A DNA stretch of 64,000 nucleotides from Brienomyrus brachyistius. Taxonomy: Eukaryota; Chordata; Actinopteri; Osteoglossiformes; Mormyridae. The notes below the pieces were generated by a model. The model was given only the letters and a program-made list of their open reading frames with translations. It had not been told where the DNA came from and did no database searches. Each line of letters starts with the position of its first letter. Positions within the stretch are counted from its first letter, which is position 1. Below, one piece after another: positions 24,237 to 35,382 of the stretch. Made by a program: the position numbers and the translations under genes. The stretch spans positions 3,633,001 to 3,697,000 of the forward strand of contig NC_064548.1 in assembly GCF_023856365.1 (NCBI RefSeq), in the 5' to 3' direction.

Positions 24237-25465
24237 CAGGGCTGTAGCCAGATAGGAGGCCACTGAGGTCCGGACCTCCATAATTTGCGCAAGCTGCATA
24301 TCATTCAGTAAGACAAAACAATGGTCATTAGCAGTAAAACACGTTCCCAAACTGCGACATGCTATAGCTTCTGAAGCAAAGATAATTGTATGAAATACGT
24401 TAAATATAAGCATAGGCTAGGCTACTCTGGCCATGTTAAAGGTTGGGTTTCTTTCATAGTACACCTAATGGGCTAGATTAGGCTAACTAACATTTCACAT
24501 AAAGTCATTAATAAAAAAGAATATTAGCTTATGATGGGGACAGTATCAGTAACAGTGTATATATTCAAATTTGACTTTGAAATATTTCTATCAAAACAAG
24601 CGTATTTCATATTGGCTTGTAAAGTGTTCATATCAAGCATTTTCTTACATTTTTATCTTTATTTATTGGTAAATCGTAGTCCTAGTGTATTTTATTGATG
24701 TAAACGCTTGCTGCCACTATTGATCTAAATATAGGCTATGTTAATCTAATAGAACATGTCAATTACATTATCAAGCTAAATGTAAACAGTTTTAAATAAT
24801 TAATAGAAACACACCTTTTATAAACATTATTTGATGTAGGCCAATTTTATTAATGCTTGCTGCTGCTATTGAACTAAATATACATTAATAATCTAATAAA
24901 ACATGTCGTTTATGTGTTTTTTTTAATAATAATAAAATCACACCTTTAAAACATTCATAAATGTACCGTTTCAGAACCACTGGTGAATTTAAGCTGCATG
25001 AGACACACAGACTACAAACATAGCACAAGCCAGCTTTCCCGACAAAGGTGATAATCGTCAGTAAGTCACTGTCAAACACAGACACTGGGTTACTTGTCTG
25101 CTGAAGACCGATAATATCGTGAAATCACACAAGCTTAACACAGACACGGCCAACTGACATGCTGCCTTGCAAACTCGAGTGGTTGGGAACAAAAGCACCA
25201 AAAAATCTCAACAATCCATTGCAAGAACAAAAAATATGCTGCTTTATCCAACAACTGTGACAACTAGCAAATTGCCTGAAAACTGACTTATTAACTCGAT
25301 CAATCAATCAAATGTTAATAGAATGATTAGCAGAGAAGAAAACCACTCTGTACTTTTCAGGTTACACTCAGCCAATCAGTGGTATGTATTATCTATGGGG
25401 GCGGGGGCGAGATGATTGTCTGGGGGGACATAGCCCATCCCAGCACCCCCCTAGATCTGGCCCTG
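24237..25465. mobile_element. hAT-like non-autonomous element (CAGGGC ends)
   Basis: Left end CAGGGCTGTAGCCAGATAGG; right end, read inward on the minus strand, CAGGGCCAGATCTAGGGGGG. The interior is AT-rich with no transposase. It holds an imperfect direct duplication of about 150 bp: GCTTGCTGCCACTATTGA at about 24705 and GCTTGCTGCTGCTATTGA at about 24855, each followed by TAATCTAATA and ACACACCTTT-type text. The TSD is unclear. Confidence 0.5.
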
Positions 25466-26277
25466 CTGGCAACCATGGTACTGTATAAGAAGGTCACTGC
25501 ACTCCAATAAGTGCAGTATGTCAGGGTTACCCTCCAGGATGTTCTGTCTAGGTCCTCTCTCATACAGGGGCCTCCTGCCGTTCCTGCCTCACATTTCCAG
25601 TATTGCAGTCCTGAAGAACCAGTGAAACTGCTTTGCCAAGGGACTTTGTTTCTCTAGTCTCAGGTGTTTCTCATGCCTAGCCACGCCCCCTCCAAGCTGT
25701 GGACTGTCTTGGTTATTTACGGTTTGCTATTTTAGTATGCCATACACCGAACCCTGATGTGATATTGTCTAGTTCAGTCTGAGTGTTGGAGCAATTTATA
25801 CCTCCCAGAGTTTTACCTCCTGGTTATTATCTAGGGGGAGAATCTCGGGTGGCATAGCCCAAATACTTGTGGATGATTCACCACTCAAAAGTTATTGTTA
25901 AGAACACAGTGTAGGGAGTAAGTTCAATCCTCTTTTTCTTTACAACTTCTACTGTCTTTGAGAATAAACACTCACAGCCGGAAAAAGAGGCTGGGCAGCA
26001 TTAAAACTGAAGTGCAAGCTTCATGCAATTCAATGCAGCAGGCTGGGGTCACCGTGTCTCAGAATTGTTGATGTGTGGTTATCATATGCCAGGTTCTCAG
26101 AACAGACCAAACACTTGACCTGTGAGCAATTTATTGTTGCATCTATGATGTTCGCTTGTTTGTTTGTTTGATGGTGTAAATAGAATAAACACATGTATAA
26201 TATTATTATTTTCTATTATTATTATACTTTGCCTTTTTATTTTCAAAAGTGAGTAATAAAAATACTTGATCATATAA
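25466..26277. other. Intergenic stretch without recognised content
   Basis: Mixed-composition DNA with TTATTATTATT microsatellite pieces near 26200. No coding or splice structure and no element ends were recognised. Confidence 0.55.
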
Positions 26278-27057
26278 ACAGGTCCAACCTGCCTTATACT
26301 GACCAGTCTGATTTATGATTTTTTTCACAAATCAAATGTGGTCAGTCAGTCATAGGTCAGTGTGTGTATCAGGCAGGTAATAGGAAAATAGGTTTTTTTT
26401 TACACCTAAAGCTTACTAACAATGAAAATATCCATGTTGTTTTTGACAAAACATAATTTTGAAAAAAATCACAGATATATTTGCATACATATTATCATTT
26501 TATTTACCTCTATGGCCATATGCCATGGCGATACACAGGCTACATGACAAACTAGTGGCCAAACCACCCATATGAGTTTGTATTATTTTGTCTTAATGAT
26601 GTCTGAAGTGTATCACAACACACCCAAGTAAAGTGCCCTGGATTTCTGTTGTGAAAGGCACTACATAAAAATAAATTAAATTAAACTGGAGCTGGAGGTT
26701 AAAGGCTTTGCTCAATGGCCCATGGTCATGTGACTGTTCTGGTTACAGGCATTTAGGAATGTGATTTAGGGAGGTATTTTCGTTTTTAGTAAGCTTCAAG
26801 TGTATAAACAGCCTATTTTTCTATCCATGTTAGTCAGTTAGTATCTGCTCTTACTACCTGCTTAATACACACACTTACTGTATCTATGATTGAATGACCT
26901 CAGCTGGTCAATATGAACCTGGTTCCTTTCTAGGTAAGTTGACCAGTGGTCTGTCATGTTTTTTCACAAATGAGCATATCAGTCACTGACAGACAAACTG
27001 TGGACTGTGAAAAAATTCACAAATCAGACTGGTCAGTATGGGCCTGGTTGTACCTGT
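26278..27057. mobile_element. Unclassified TIR element, about 780 bp, with about 70-bp inverted ends
   Basis: Left end ACAGGTCCAACCTGCCTTAT then ACTGACCAGTCTGATTTATG. The right end, read inward on the minus strand, is ACAGGTACAACCAGGCCCAT then ACTGACCAGTCTGATTTGTG. The inverted match continues about 70 bp. An internal copy of the right end (GGTCAATATGAACCTGGTTC, about 26907) suggests a tandem subterminal repeat. No transposase frame. The superfamily is not resolved because no clean target duplication was seen. Confidence 0.65.
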
Positions 27058-27895
27058 CTATATGGTGAAGTCTTTAATTATTCAAACTTTAAGCCAGATT
27101 TTATGCATATGGTGATGGGTTCATTATACAGTATGAAAGAGTGTTGTGTGACCGTGACATCCTTGCCAGCCACCCACTCCGAGTTGCAGTGGGAAGGTAC
27201 AGGCGGAGCTAGATCCAACTCCCATAATTTTTTTGTGGGGTGGTGAGTGACTCAATGGGCTAGAAGACTGCTGGTTTGAGCCCAACCTTGACCAGAACTC
27301 CAGAGGAAGAATAAAATCACAAAAGAGATCACAAAACTGTTTCTCCTAGTCAACTGGGATCTGTTTGGAACCAAAATGAGACTATGGCTTATTTCTCCTG
27401 TCCCTCATTTTTTTCTCCAGAGAAAAAAACATCTCAATTTGGATGCCTTTTAAGTTTCAAAAAAGATTTAATGAAAGTCAGGGCTGGTTCTAGACAGGCA
27501 TATATGAGGGGGCAGACAAAAATGTGAATGGGGCACATAGTGGCGAAGGAGGCAGGAAAGGGATGGGGTGGTGGTGGGGGAGGGGGTGCTCAGGACAACT
27601 GTTTTTGTCATGTAACTGGATTGCACTTTGTCAGGCCTCTACCCTAAGACTGTCCAACTTGGGTGCCCCCCCTAAAGGCTGAGCTTCTGCTGGTGTAGCT
27701 CTTAGGGTCACTGAGGCACGCAAACCCCCTGACCACGGTAAGGTGGCAATCCATCAGGGGGAAAACTGACAAATAAAACAAAAAATTAAATAAAATATTC
27801 CTCATCAGATTATAACAACTAAAAACATGACATTTACCTTAATTGGATAACATATATTATTATATATTCGAACCCAACAATAACACTTCTCACTA

Positions 27896-28558
27896 TTGCC
27901 AATATTAACAAGACTCGTTGCAGAGGCGGCATCACCTGAGGTGACTGTATCGAACAGGTTTCAGGTTCTTCCAGCTTTAGAGCCGGAACGGACTGGGGAG
28001 GCAGGTGGGCCCTTGGGTACTGAGGAGCCCCCTCCCCCCAGGAAGAGGGAGGTTGTGGTAGTGGGGGATTCCATTATTAGGGGAGTAGACAGTTATGTGT
28101 GCACGCGTGATAGAGGGTCCCGTACGGTGTCTTGCCTGCCTGGTGCCCAGGTAGGAGACCTTCCAGATCGTGTGGATAAGCTTTTGGCCCCAGCTGGGGT
28201 GGATCCAGTTGTCGTGGTGCATGTTGGCACCAACAACATAGGCAAGGGTAGAAGGGCTGTTCTGCAGGATAAATTTATAGAAGTCGCCAATAAGCTTAGA
28301 AGCAGAACGTCCACGGTGGTATTCTCCGAAATACTCCCCGTGCCACGTGCAAGTTAGGCTAAGTTAGCTGAGATAAGGAAATTAAATGCGTGGCTAAAAG
28401 GATGGTGTAGGAAAGAGGGGTTTCGGTTTATGGGGCATTGGAGGACCTTCTGGAACAGGTGGGACCTGTTCAAGCCGGATGGGTTGCATTTGAGCCAGAG
28501 GGGAAGCAGTGTGTTGGGGAGGCGTATGTGTAGAGTAGTCGAGGAATGTTTATACTAG
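27896..28558 (+). pseudogene. CR1 ORF1, SGNH/GDSL esterase-type protein with a premature stop
   Basis: The frame contains GDSIIRG (block I nucleophile Ser), HVGTNNIGKG (block III Asn) and, downstream, DGLHLS (block V Asp-x-x-His), the full SGNH hydrolase signature known from CR1 ORF1 proteins. A TAG at 28355-28357 interrupts the frame before block V, which continues in the same phase to TAG 28556-28558. The last 13 nt overlap the ORF2 start. ORF1 proteins of this clade are thought to bind RNA or lipid during retrotransposition (family knowledge). The lesion makes this copy defective. Confidence 0.85.
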
Positions 28559-30977
28559 GGACTGGAAGGGCAGGGAGGTTAGTTAACTATGTCAGTGGGG
28601 GGAAACGGAAAGCCCCAAATAATCATATTGTAAGTGGGCACCGTAATAGGCCTACCCTTTGTTGTCTGTATTTAAACGCCAGGAGTATTAGGAATAAAAT
28701 TCATGATTTAGAGGCTTTTATCTCATCGGACTCTTATGATATTATAGGAATAACTGAAACGTGGTTGAGTGAAAAGGATGGACAAGAATATAATATGGAT
28801 GGTTACACGTTGTTCCGTAAGGATCGTATAGGAAAAAAGGGAGGTGGTGTTGCAGTATATGTAAAGGAAAACTTGCAGGCAAGGGAACTTACTGATATAA
28901 ATAAAACTACGGAAGCAATATGGGTAAAATTAGATGCTAAAAACTCAAATAGCCTAATTGTCGGTGTTTGTTACAGAACACCTAATATAGCTGCTGAGGA
29001 AAGCAGATTGTTATACAGTGATATTAGGACTATGAGCAATAAAAATGATGTGGTAGTTATGGGTGATTTTAATCTACCAGGAATGCAGTGGGACATTGTC
29101 ACTGGCTCTTCAGAAAATGAACTGGAGATGGTGGAATTAGTACAGGATTGTTTTTTTACTCAGTTTGTTAACACCCCTACCACGGGAGATGCCATTCTTG
29201 ATCTTGTTCTCTCTAATAACCAGGACAGGATTGGTAAATTAGACGTTTTAGAACCACTTGACAGTAGCGATCATAACATGGTCAAATTTGAGGTTAAGTT
29301 TAGTGTTCAAAGAGCTAAGTCCAAATCAAAAATATATAATGTTAGGAAGGCTGACTTTAAGTGTATGAGACTAAAACTAGAAACTGTGAACTGGATGGAG
29401 TTAAATAACAAAACTGTTGAAGAGGCCTGGGAATTTTTTAAAAGCACATTATTGCAAGTGCAAGAGGACTTCATACCTGTTTCCAGCAAGAATAAATCTA
29501 GGAAATTGCAACCTAGGTGGTTTACTAGGGAAATAAAGTATAAAGTAAGGAGGAAAAGGGCTTTGTTCCAGCAATGGAAAATAACTGATGATAACAGAAT
29601 TAAGCAGGAATATCTAAGTCTACAGGCTGAGTTAAAAAATGATATTAGACGACCTATAGGCCAATCAGTCTAACTTGTATAACTGGTAAAGTTATGGAGG
29701 CTATAATCAAAGAGAAAATGGTAGATTACCTGGACTCCAATAACATTTTGCGGGATAACCAGCATGGATTTAGGAGAGGTAGATCCTGTTTAACGAATCT
29801 GTTGGAGTTTTTTGAGGAAGCTACTCAGGAAGTTGATGATAAGAAGGCCTATGATGTCATCTTCTTAGATTTCCAAAAGGCTTTTGATGTTGTCCCCCAC
29901 AAGAGGCTCCTACTTAAACTCAAAGCGACAGGTATTTTAGGTACCGTAGCGACCTGGATTGATAACTGGTTAACAGATAGGAAACAGCGAGTAGTTATAA
30001 GAGGCACAATGTCACAGTGGGCTTGCGTTCATAGTGGGGTACCGCAGGGTTCGATTTTAGGACCACTATTGTTCCTAATTTACATAAATGATATGGATAT
30101 CAATATATACAGTAAACTGGTGAAATTTGCAGATGACACCAAGGTAGGTGGTGTAGCAGATACTGAATTAGCGGCTCAGCAGCTACAGCGGGATCTTGAT
30201 TTAATTAGTGACTGTGCCGATACCTGGCAGATGAAATTTAACGTCGATAAATGTAAGGTACTCCATCTAGGGAGCAGAAATATAAAGTACAGGTATTTCA
30301 ATGAAATAAAGGTAGCTGATCATGAGAAAGACCTTGGTGTGTATGTTGATGCTTCCATGTCCCATTCTCGCCAGTGTGGGGAAGCAATAAAAAAGGCCAA
30401 TAGGATGTTGGGGTATATCTCCAGGTGTGTGGAGTTTAAGTCAAGGGAGGTAATGCTAAGATTATACAATTCCTTGGTGAGACCTCACCTAGAATATTGT
30501 GTGCAGGTTTGGTCACCATATCTTAAAAAGGACATTGTGGCCTTAGAAAAGGTGCAGCGTAGGGCCACAAAAATGATTCCTGGTCTTAGAGGAATGTCAT
30601 ACGAGGAACGGTTACTTGAGCTAAATCTGTTCAGTCTCAAGCAAAGGAGACTGAGGGGGGACATCATCCAGGTATATAAGATTCTAACAGGTTTGGATGC
30701 TGTTCAACCAAATAGTTACTCCAGCATTAGTTTAAATACACGAACTCGTGGCCATAGGTGGAAATTAGCGGGAGAACATTTCAAGCTGGATTTAAGGAAG
30801 CACTTCTTTACACAGCGCGTAGTCAGAGTATGGAATAGCCTTCCTGATAATGTTGTGCAAGCTGAATCCTTGGGTTCCTTTAAATCAGAGCTAGATAAGA
30901 TTAACGACTCTGAGCTATTAGTTAAGTTCTCCCCAAGCGAGCTTGATGGGCCGAATGGCCTCCTCTCGTTTGTATAG
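28546..30977 (+). pseudogene. CR1 ORF2 (AP endonuclease + reverse transcriptase), frameshifted by an internal deletion
   Basis: The first frame, 28546-29673, encodes the APE-type endonuclease (LNARSIRNK, ITETWLSEKDGQ, MGDFNLPGMQWD, SSDHNMV). A deletion of about 480 bp at about 29650 removes the linker and the start of RT and shifts the frame. The second frame, 29694-30977, encodes RT from the KVMEAIIKEK region through LDFQKAFDVVPHKRLL, GVPQGSILGPLLF and KFADDTKV to the C-terminal domain. Compared with the intact copy at 46046-48913 the remaining sequence is almost unchanged, so the deletion is young. Confidence 0.92.
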
Positions 30978-32330
30978 TTCTTATGTTCTTATGTTCTTAC
31001 TAAAAAGGATTGGCCTAGTAATAAAAAAAAAAACTATTCACAATGTCTTTTCCTACAATTCTAATTAATTTGTAGAACACAACAGATTTAGAACAGAACT
31101 ATTTAACTTTTGTCATCTTTTTTGCCTTTTTGTCTTGTTTTAAGCTTGTTTGTTTTGCAAGCAACTGAACTCTGTTTCAGGGAAACAGCTCCACTCTCCT
31201 TTCTTCTTAATCCACTCTACAACAACAGTCTCCTGTTTCCCTTTGCAAAAACTCTTACAAATTCATCATTGCTACTGCTATTGGTATAGGCAGGAGCAGC
31301 ACCATACTTTCTAAAAGCTCAGAAAAAAGGATGCATCTCACAGCATTGACTTTCCCTTTGTGACCTGCTGGAAGCTGGGGTGAAAAGTGAATAAGCTTTA
31401 CTAAAATCGTTGTGATTACATCAGTATATGAAACGAGAAAACTGAGTGCACTGTTGAAAGCTGGGGCGGAGCTTTGTGTCGGCATCTGACAGACACAGGT
31501 CCTGCAGCAGACAGGCTCACAGTGGTGCTTGTGGGATCAAGAAAGAAACACTTCTCTACCAGACTGAAACTGTGAGAAGAACAATGGACTAGTCCCCCAT
31601 TTATTGTATAAATATAGATGTATTTTTTAGTTGTTGTTAACTATCTCACGAGTCGCTATGATTTTGACAACAAAGATTTGATGCTTCCTCCGGCTGTTGC
31701 GCAGCTCACTTTGCTCTGCCCTGCCTACTGAGAAACTTGATGCCGGCTCATTTGAATACTAATAGTGGATGTTTAGCTGGGGGGAGGGTGAGTGGGGAAT
31801 CTCTGCCAAGTATTGTGTGAGCCTGCGCACAAACAGAGCACGAAGGGAAAGAGCGAACGAGAGGTAAAACCTATCATCTACTGTAGTAAATCTTATCCAT
31901 ATTCAATTTGTGGGTAATCTATTATTTTCTTAATCAACTTCTAATAGTTTGATTTAAGGGGGCAGGACGTTTGTTTAAGGGGGCGTTGCCTCCCCTTGCC
32001 CCAGTATAGAACTGGCCCCTATCAAAGTCTAAAATAATTCTCAGATTTTCTCAGCTCTCTGTAAGCATTCACTGAATTCTCCTCCAGACTTAATATCTTG
32101 TTGACTTAATGTTAGTAACGCAATGAAAGCTGAACAAGCTGAAAACTCCAACAGTCAAAATTCTCAATGTATTTGTCTCTTTAGTTATATAACCCCTATG
32201 CATTCACTGCAGTCAATCCAGAAGATGCATTGCAAGACAATTTCTTATAGGAATTTACTTTTTTAATGATAAATGAAACATTGTCTCACCTTGCAGGTGT
32301 TCTCCTCTACTTTCTAACTACACCAGTCAG

Positions 32331-32883
32331 ATGGACAACATTCCACCATCTGCTCTTCAATATACCAGAAATGGTAGGAAAGATTTAATGAATCTGTCAT
32401 GCCCGGCTCGTCCGCTCCTCGTGTGTGCCACGCCCCCTGATTACCCACGTGTGCTTCCCTGATCGTCTCCAGCTTTGTCCGTTTCCTTTGATTAGTCTTT
32501 GTGTATTTAAGTCCTGGTCTGACCTGTTCCCCTTGTCCGTCATTGTGGATTTGATATTTGTGAGTGTCAATGCCTGTGTCCCGTCCTGCTCCGGTTTCCC
32601 CAAATAAACCCCTGTTTTCCCTGTATCCCGCTTGCCTGCCTGCTCCTTACCCACACGATCGCCGCTCGCTGCCGTACCGATCGTGACAGAATCAACTCAA
32701 ATTTCAATAAAAATTTTTACCAGCATGGTATTCTCAGTGAGGACTAACTCTGTGCTATTAGAGGGCTATCAGGGGGGGCTGACACAGCAAGCAAATTGCT
32801 GGACATGGTCGTTGCTAAAGGGGAGCAGGCCTGCTGTGAACTACTTCAGTTACTGGAAATTATAGAGGTAAAGTTGACAAAAG
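32331..32883 (+). pseudogene. Broken CARD-like exon interrupted by a solo LTR
   Basis: ATG at 32331 opens MDNIPPSALQYTRNGRKDLM, cut by the LTR at 32395. Beyond the LTR, shifted by one base at an A run (about 32709), come QHGILSED, an in-frame TAA, then LCAIRGLSGGADTASKLL and LDMVVAKGEQACCELLQLLE. That last stretch resembles helices 5-6 of CARD domains. A donor AAAG|GTAGGA at 32883/32884 ends in phase 1, matching the next exon at 34288. CARDs mediate homotypic assembly in innate immune and apoptosis proteins (family knowledge). The frameshift, stop and LTR insertion make this exon non-functional. The CARD call is by pattern only. Confidence 0.4.
32395..32688 (+). mobile_element. Solo LTR of a gypsy-like element, 294 bp, with 5-bp TSD
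   Basis: Begins TGTCATGCCCGGCTCGTCC and ends CGATCGTGACA. It is flanked by the perfect 5-bp duplication GAATC (32390-32394 and 32689-32693). A TATA-like GTATTTAA and an AATAAA at 32603-32608 fit an LTR promoter and poly(A) site. It is the same family as the LTRs at 49287-49488 and 51228-51517. Internal sequence has been lost by LTR-LTR recombination. Confidence 0.93.
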
Positions 32884-33089
32884 GTAGGAGATCTGGGTTT
32901 CTGATGGTGACCTTTAGGGTTGTTGATTAAGGTCATTATATATCTGTCTTTGAGAAAAGGTTTAATTGCATTCCCTTGGGTTCAGGGAATACAAATTGTT
33001 TTAGTAGTGGTCAGCTGCCGGTGCAGATGCTTTGCTTGTTAAGACAATAACTGAAAAACTGTTTGATGGATCTTTTTCAAAAAATGTAC

Positions 33090-33930
33090 AAGCATTTTAT
33101 GGGTGAGCAATGAACACGGGGGGCAAGGGAGCTAAGGGCACGGGGTAACGGGGGGCTGAAGGGATCTTCTGCGGGAAGAAGGCGGGGGCCACTGGAACTA
33201 CGGGCAACCACGAGGCCGGAATGGGCCGAAGGGGATGTCGAGGGTAGCAAGGAGACAGGTCCAGGGGCTGGTGGAGATGGTGAGGAGGGAGCCAACTGGG
33301 ACTTTGGCGGAGGGGAGAGAGGAGCCGTAGCCATGGTAAGCGGGGGTGCAGCCTCAGCCAGCCCAGGCGCAGGCGACCTACAAGTCATGGGAGGGGGACC
33401 TGCAGGCGATCGATGAAGTGCCGGAGGCAGGGCCGGTGCCGGCCGACGAGGCAATAAGGGTGAAACAGATGGCGACTGCCAATTTAAACCCTGGAGGCCC
33501 TCAAGTGACCGCCAATCAGGAGCCAGAGGGCCTGTTGACCATTTAGTTGACGCCTGGGGGAGCGACTGAGAGGTGGGGAGTCGGCCCCGACGCCTGTGTC
33601 CTCTCTCTCTCCGGGAGACCGTAAGACGGGGTCCCAGCTGGTATTTGCCATTATGAGATAGCAGTCGGGGTGATCCACCGGAGGAGTGCAATGGGACAGT
33701 GAGGGTTATTCCTGAGGGGTCCCACTCAAGCTCCTCCTCCAGCTCCATCAAAGAGGGAGGAGCAGTGGTCAGACCATCAGGGACCTCCTCAGGGACAGGG
33801 AATGGGAACCCGGGGACCCGAAAGCAGGGTCAGGGATAAGGGAGATGGGTACCGGAGGGTCTGGAACCAAGGGGGCTGTGGCCGAGAGGTCTGGGACCAA
33901 GAGATTTGTGGTCGGGGGAACAGGGACCAG
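33090..33930 (-). mobile_element. Internal fragment of the proline-rich LTR element family
   Basis: The minus strand carries one frame (33077-33751) with EELEWDPSG followed by SRRERGHRRRGRLP and Pro/Ser-rich sequence. It is clearly related to the 49-51 kb LTR element, which has ELEWDPSG and SRKGRGHKRR. Here both blocks are in one frame; in the larger element they are in different frames. No LTR is attached. Confidence 0.75.
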
Positions 33931-34287
33931 GGACCCTTTACACTGACCACCACCCGGAGCGTTTTAGTACAGCATCCCCCACAGATCTGTGTCCCTCCCA
34001 GGGCAGTTTGGCCGCTAATCCTTGATTTTGTTCAGCGGTGTGATTCCAACCCGGCTTTCCTCCTGTAATGGTTCACTCCTGACTGTTGTGTCCCCGCTGT
34101 GCTTGGTGTTGTTCCAGTCTGGCAGGTTGTTTGCTGATACCATGTCGATCTTTCTGCCACAATAATGTGTCTGTAATATAACATTTATATAACCCAAAAT
34201 GTAAGGAATAAGCTTAATGTTCCATAGTATAATGGAAATGGAAACTGACATACATCTTAACACTTCACCACTGCTATGCCCCCACAG

Positions 34288-34492
34288 AGACCTCGTTACT
34301 CAGGCTCATTGGAAATGATCTGCACCTTGCCGTGAAGGAAGATGAAGATGAGTTTGAAGATGCTGGGGCAATTATGAAGCAGCATCCAGAGAAGATGCAA
34401 CTGTATTTGCACGTGGATCAGGACTTTCAACATCTTGGAGAAGCCGTCAAGAACATGATATTCAAATGTTTGCCACAGATCAGCAGAATCAG
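34288..34492 (+). CDS. Exon of the unrecognised CARD-like/microexon gene
   Basis: A 205-nt open segment between a good acceptor (CCCCCACAG|AG) and the donor AG|GTCTGT. It encodes about 68 residues, including LLRLIGNDLHLAVKEDEDEF and LGEAVKNMIFKCLPQISRI, which look helical and not like any mobile-element protein I know. It enters in phase 1, joining the donor at 32883, and leaves in phase 2, matching all six microexons. Other phases contain stops. I do not recognise the family. The exon itself has no visible lesion, unlike the one before it. Confidence 0.5.
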
Positions 34493-34565
34493 GTCTGTTT
34501 TTGTGTAATTAAAATATATTTTATGCATATAAATTGGGTCACACAATTTTATTCAAATGACCTTT

Positions 34566-34568
<3 letters not shown>

Positions 34569-34609
<41 letters not shown>

Positions 34610-34780
34610 TTGGGAGAATCAACTACTAAGTGTAAGGGACACAGACCCATATATATATATATATATGGGTCTGTGTCCCTTACACTTAGTAGTCGATTGC
34701 TGATATATATATATATATATGGGTCTGATATATATATATGGGTCTGTGTCCCTTACACTTAGTAGTCGATTCTCCCAGGC
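34569..34780. repeat. Palindromic AT-rich repeat (cruciform-prone)
   Basis: After an (AT)n run at 34570-34605, a roughly 40-bp arm (ACTACTAAGTGTAAGGGACA then CAGACCCATATATAT, 34622-34655) is followed by its inverted copy (to about 34695). A further inverted copy (34738-34780) extends to the outer GGGAGAATC / GATTCTCCC pair. The loops are pure AT runs. It lies in the intron directly after the 205-nt exon. Confidence 0.95.
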
Positions 34781-35382
34781 ACTTTCATCAAGAAACACGT
34801 AGCTTTGTGCCTTAGTGACTTAAGCATATTCTCCCATTGACTTAAGTATGGGATTATAATAAAAATTAGGCTTAACTAAGGCTAGTCTTTCAGTTAAAAT
34901 GAGTTTAAAAAGCTTCAAACGAAGTACTGTGTCCTCCCAATCCTAAGCCGCAAAGCGTGTGTGTTGCTCCCGCGTACACAGGACAGACAGAGACGTCCTC
35001 TTCTTGGTGTGCTCCCACTGACCGACACTGAATGCATTGCATGTTTCCAGGTGAATCATGAAACGCTCAGCTTTGAATTCTGATTCGTCCCGTATTTTTG
35101 TAAAATACATACACTTCATGATATTCAGTAGGTCAGGGATCCACAATGGAACTACCTGACCAGGACACTTGTCCAATTAGTAACCATTGTATGTCAAATG
35201 GGATAGGTGTGTGGGTTTTTGTGACTAGAAATTGGTTTGGATTTATACATCAGAGAGTATACCTGGAACATTGTGTGGCGCTTAGTTGGGTGATGATATC
35301 ATAAGGGGGTGGGGCTTATGTGATGTTGATCGATGAACTATTTTTGTTATAATGATATTAAGTATAAATTACCCTATTTCCA

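Larger units (their letters stand above)
27885..31004 (+). mobile_element. CR1-type LINE with ORF1 and ORF2, internally deleted
   Basis: Plus-strand CR1-like retrotransposon. It carries an esterase-type ORF1, an endonuclease/RT ORF2, and a 3' end with the GAGAGGAGGCCATTCGGCCC-type tail (in reverse complement) and 8-bp TTATGTTC repeats at about 30980-31002. The 5' limit is approximate. ORF2 lacks about 480 bp relative to the 46-49 kb copy, with the junction near 29650. It is inserted inside the hAT-like element. Confidence 0.9.
27479..32020. mobile_element. hAT-like element hosting a nested CR1 LINE
   Basis: Left end CAGGGCTGGTTCTAGACAGG at 27479. The right end, read inward on the minus strand, is AGGGGCCAGTTCTATACTGG ending at 32020. 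The flanks ATGAAAGT (27471-27478) and ATCAAAGT (32021-32028) form an 8-bp duplication with one mismatch, the hAT signature. After removing the nested CR1 about 1.4 kb remains, with no recognisable transposase. Confidence 0.65.

Noticed and set aside
32632..32865. 77-codon plus-strand frame across the LTR end
   Set aside because: It is not the frame that gives CARD-like sequence, and its first third is LTR DNA.
33802..34068. 88-codon Gly/Arg-rich frame
   Set aside because: Lies in the antisense of the LTR-element fragment; low complexity.
34466..34762. 98-codon frame with Ile-Tyr repeats
   Set aside because: It runs through (AT)n microsatellite DNA; only the part up to 34492 is supported, in a different frame.
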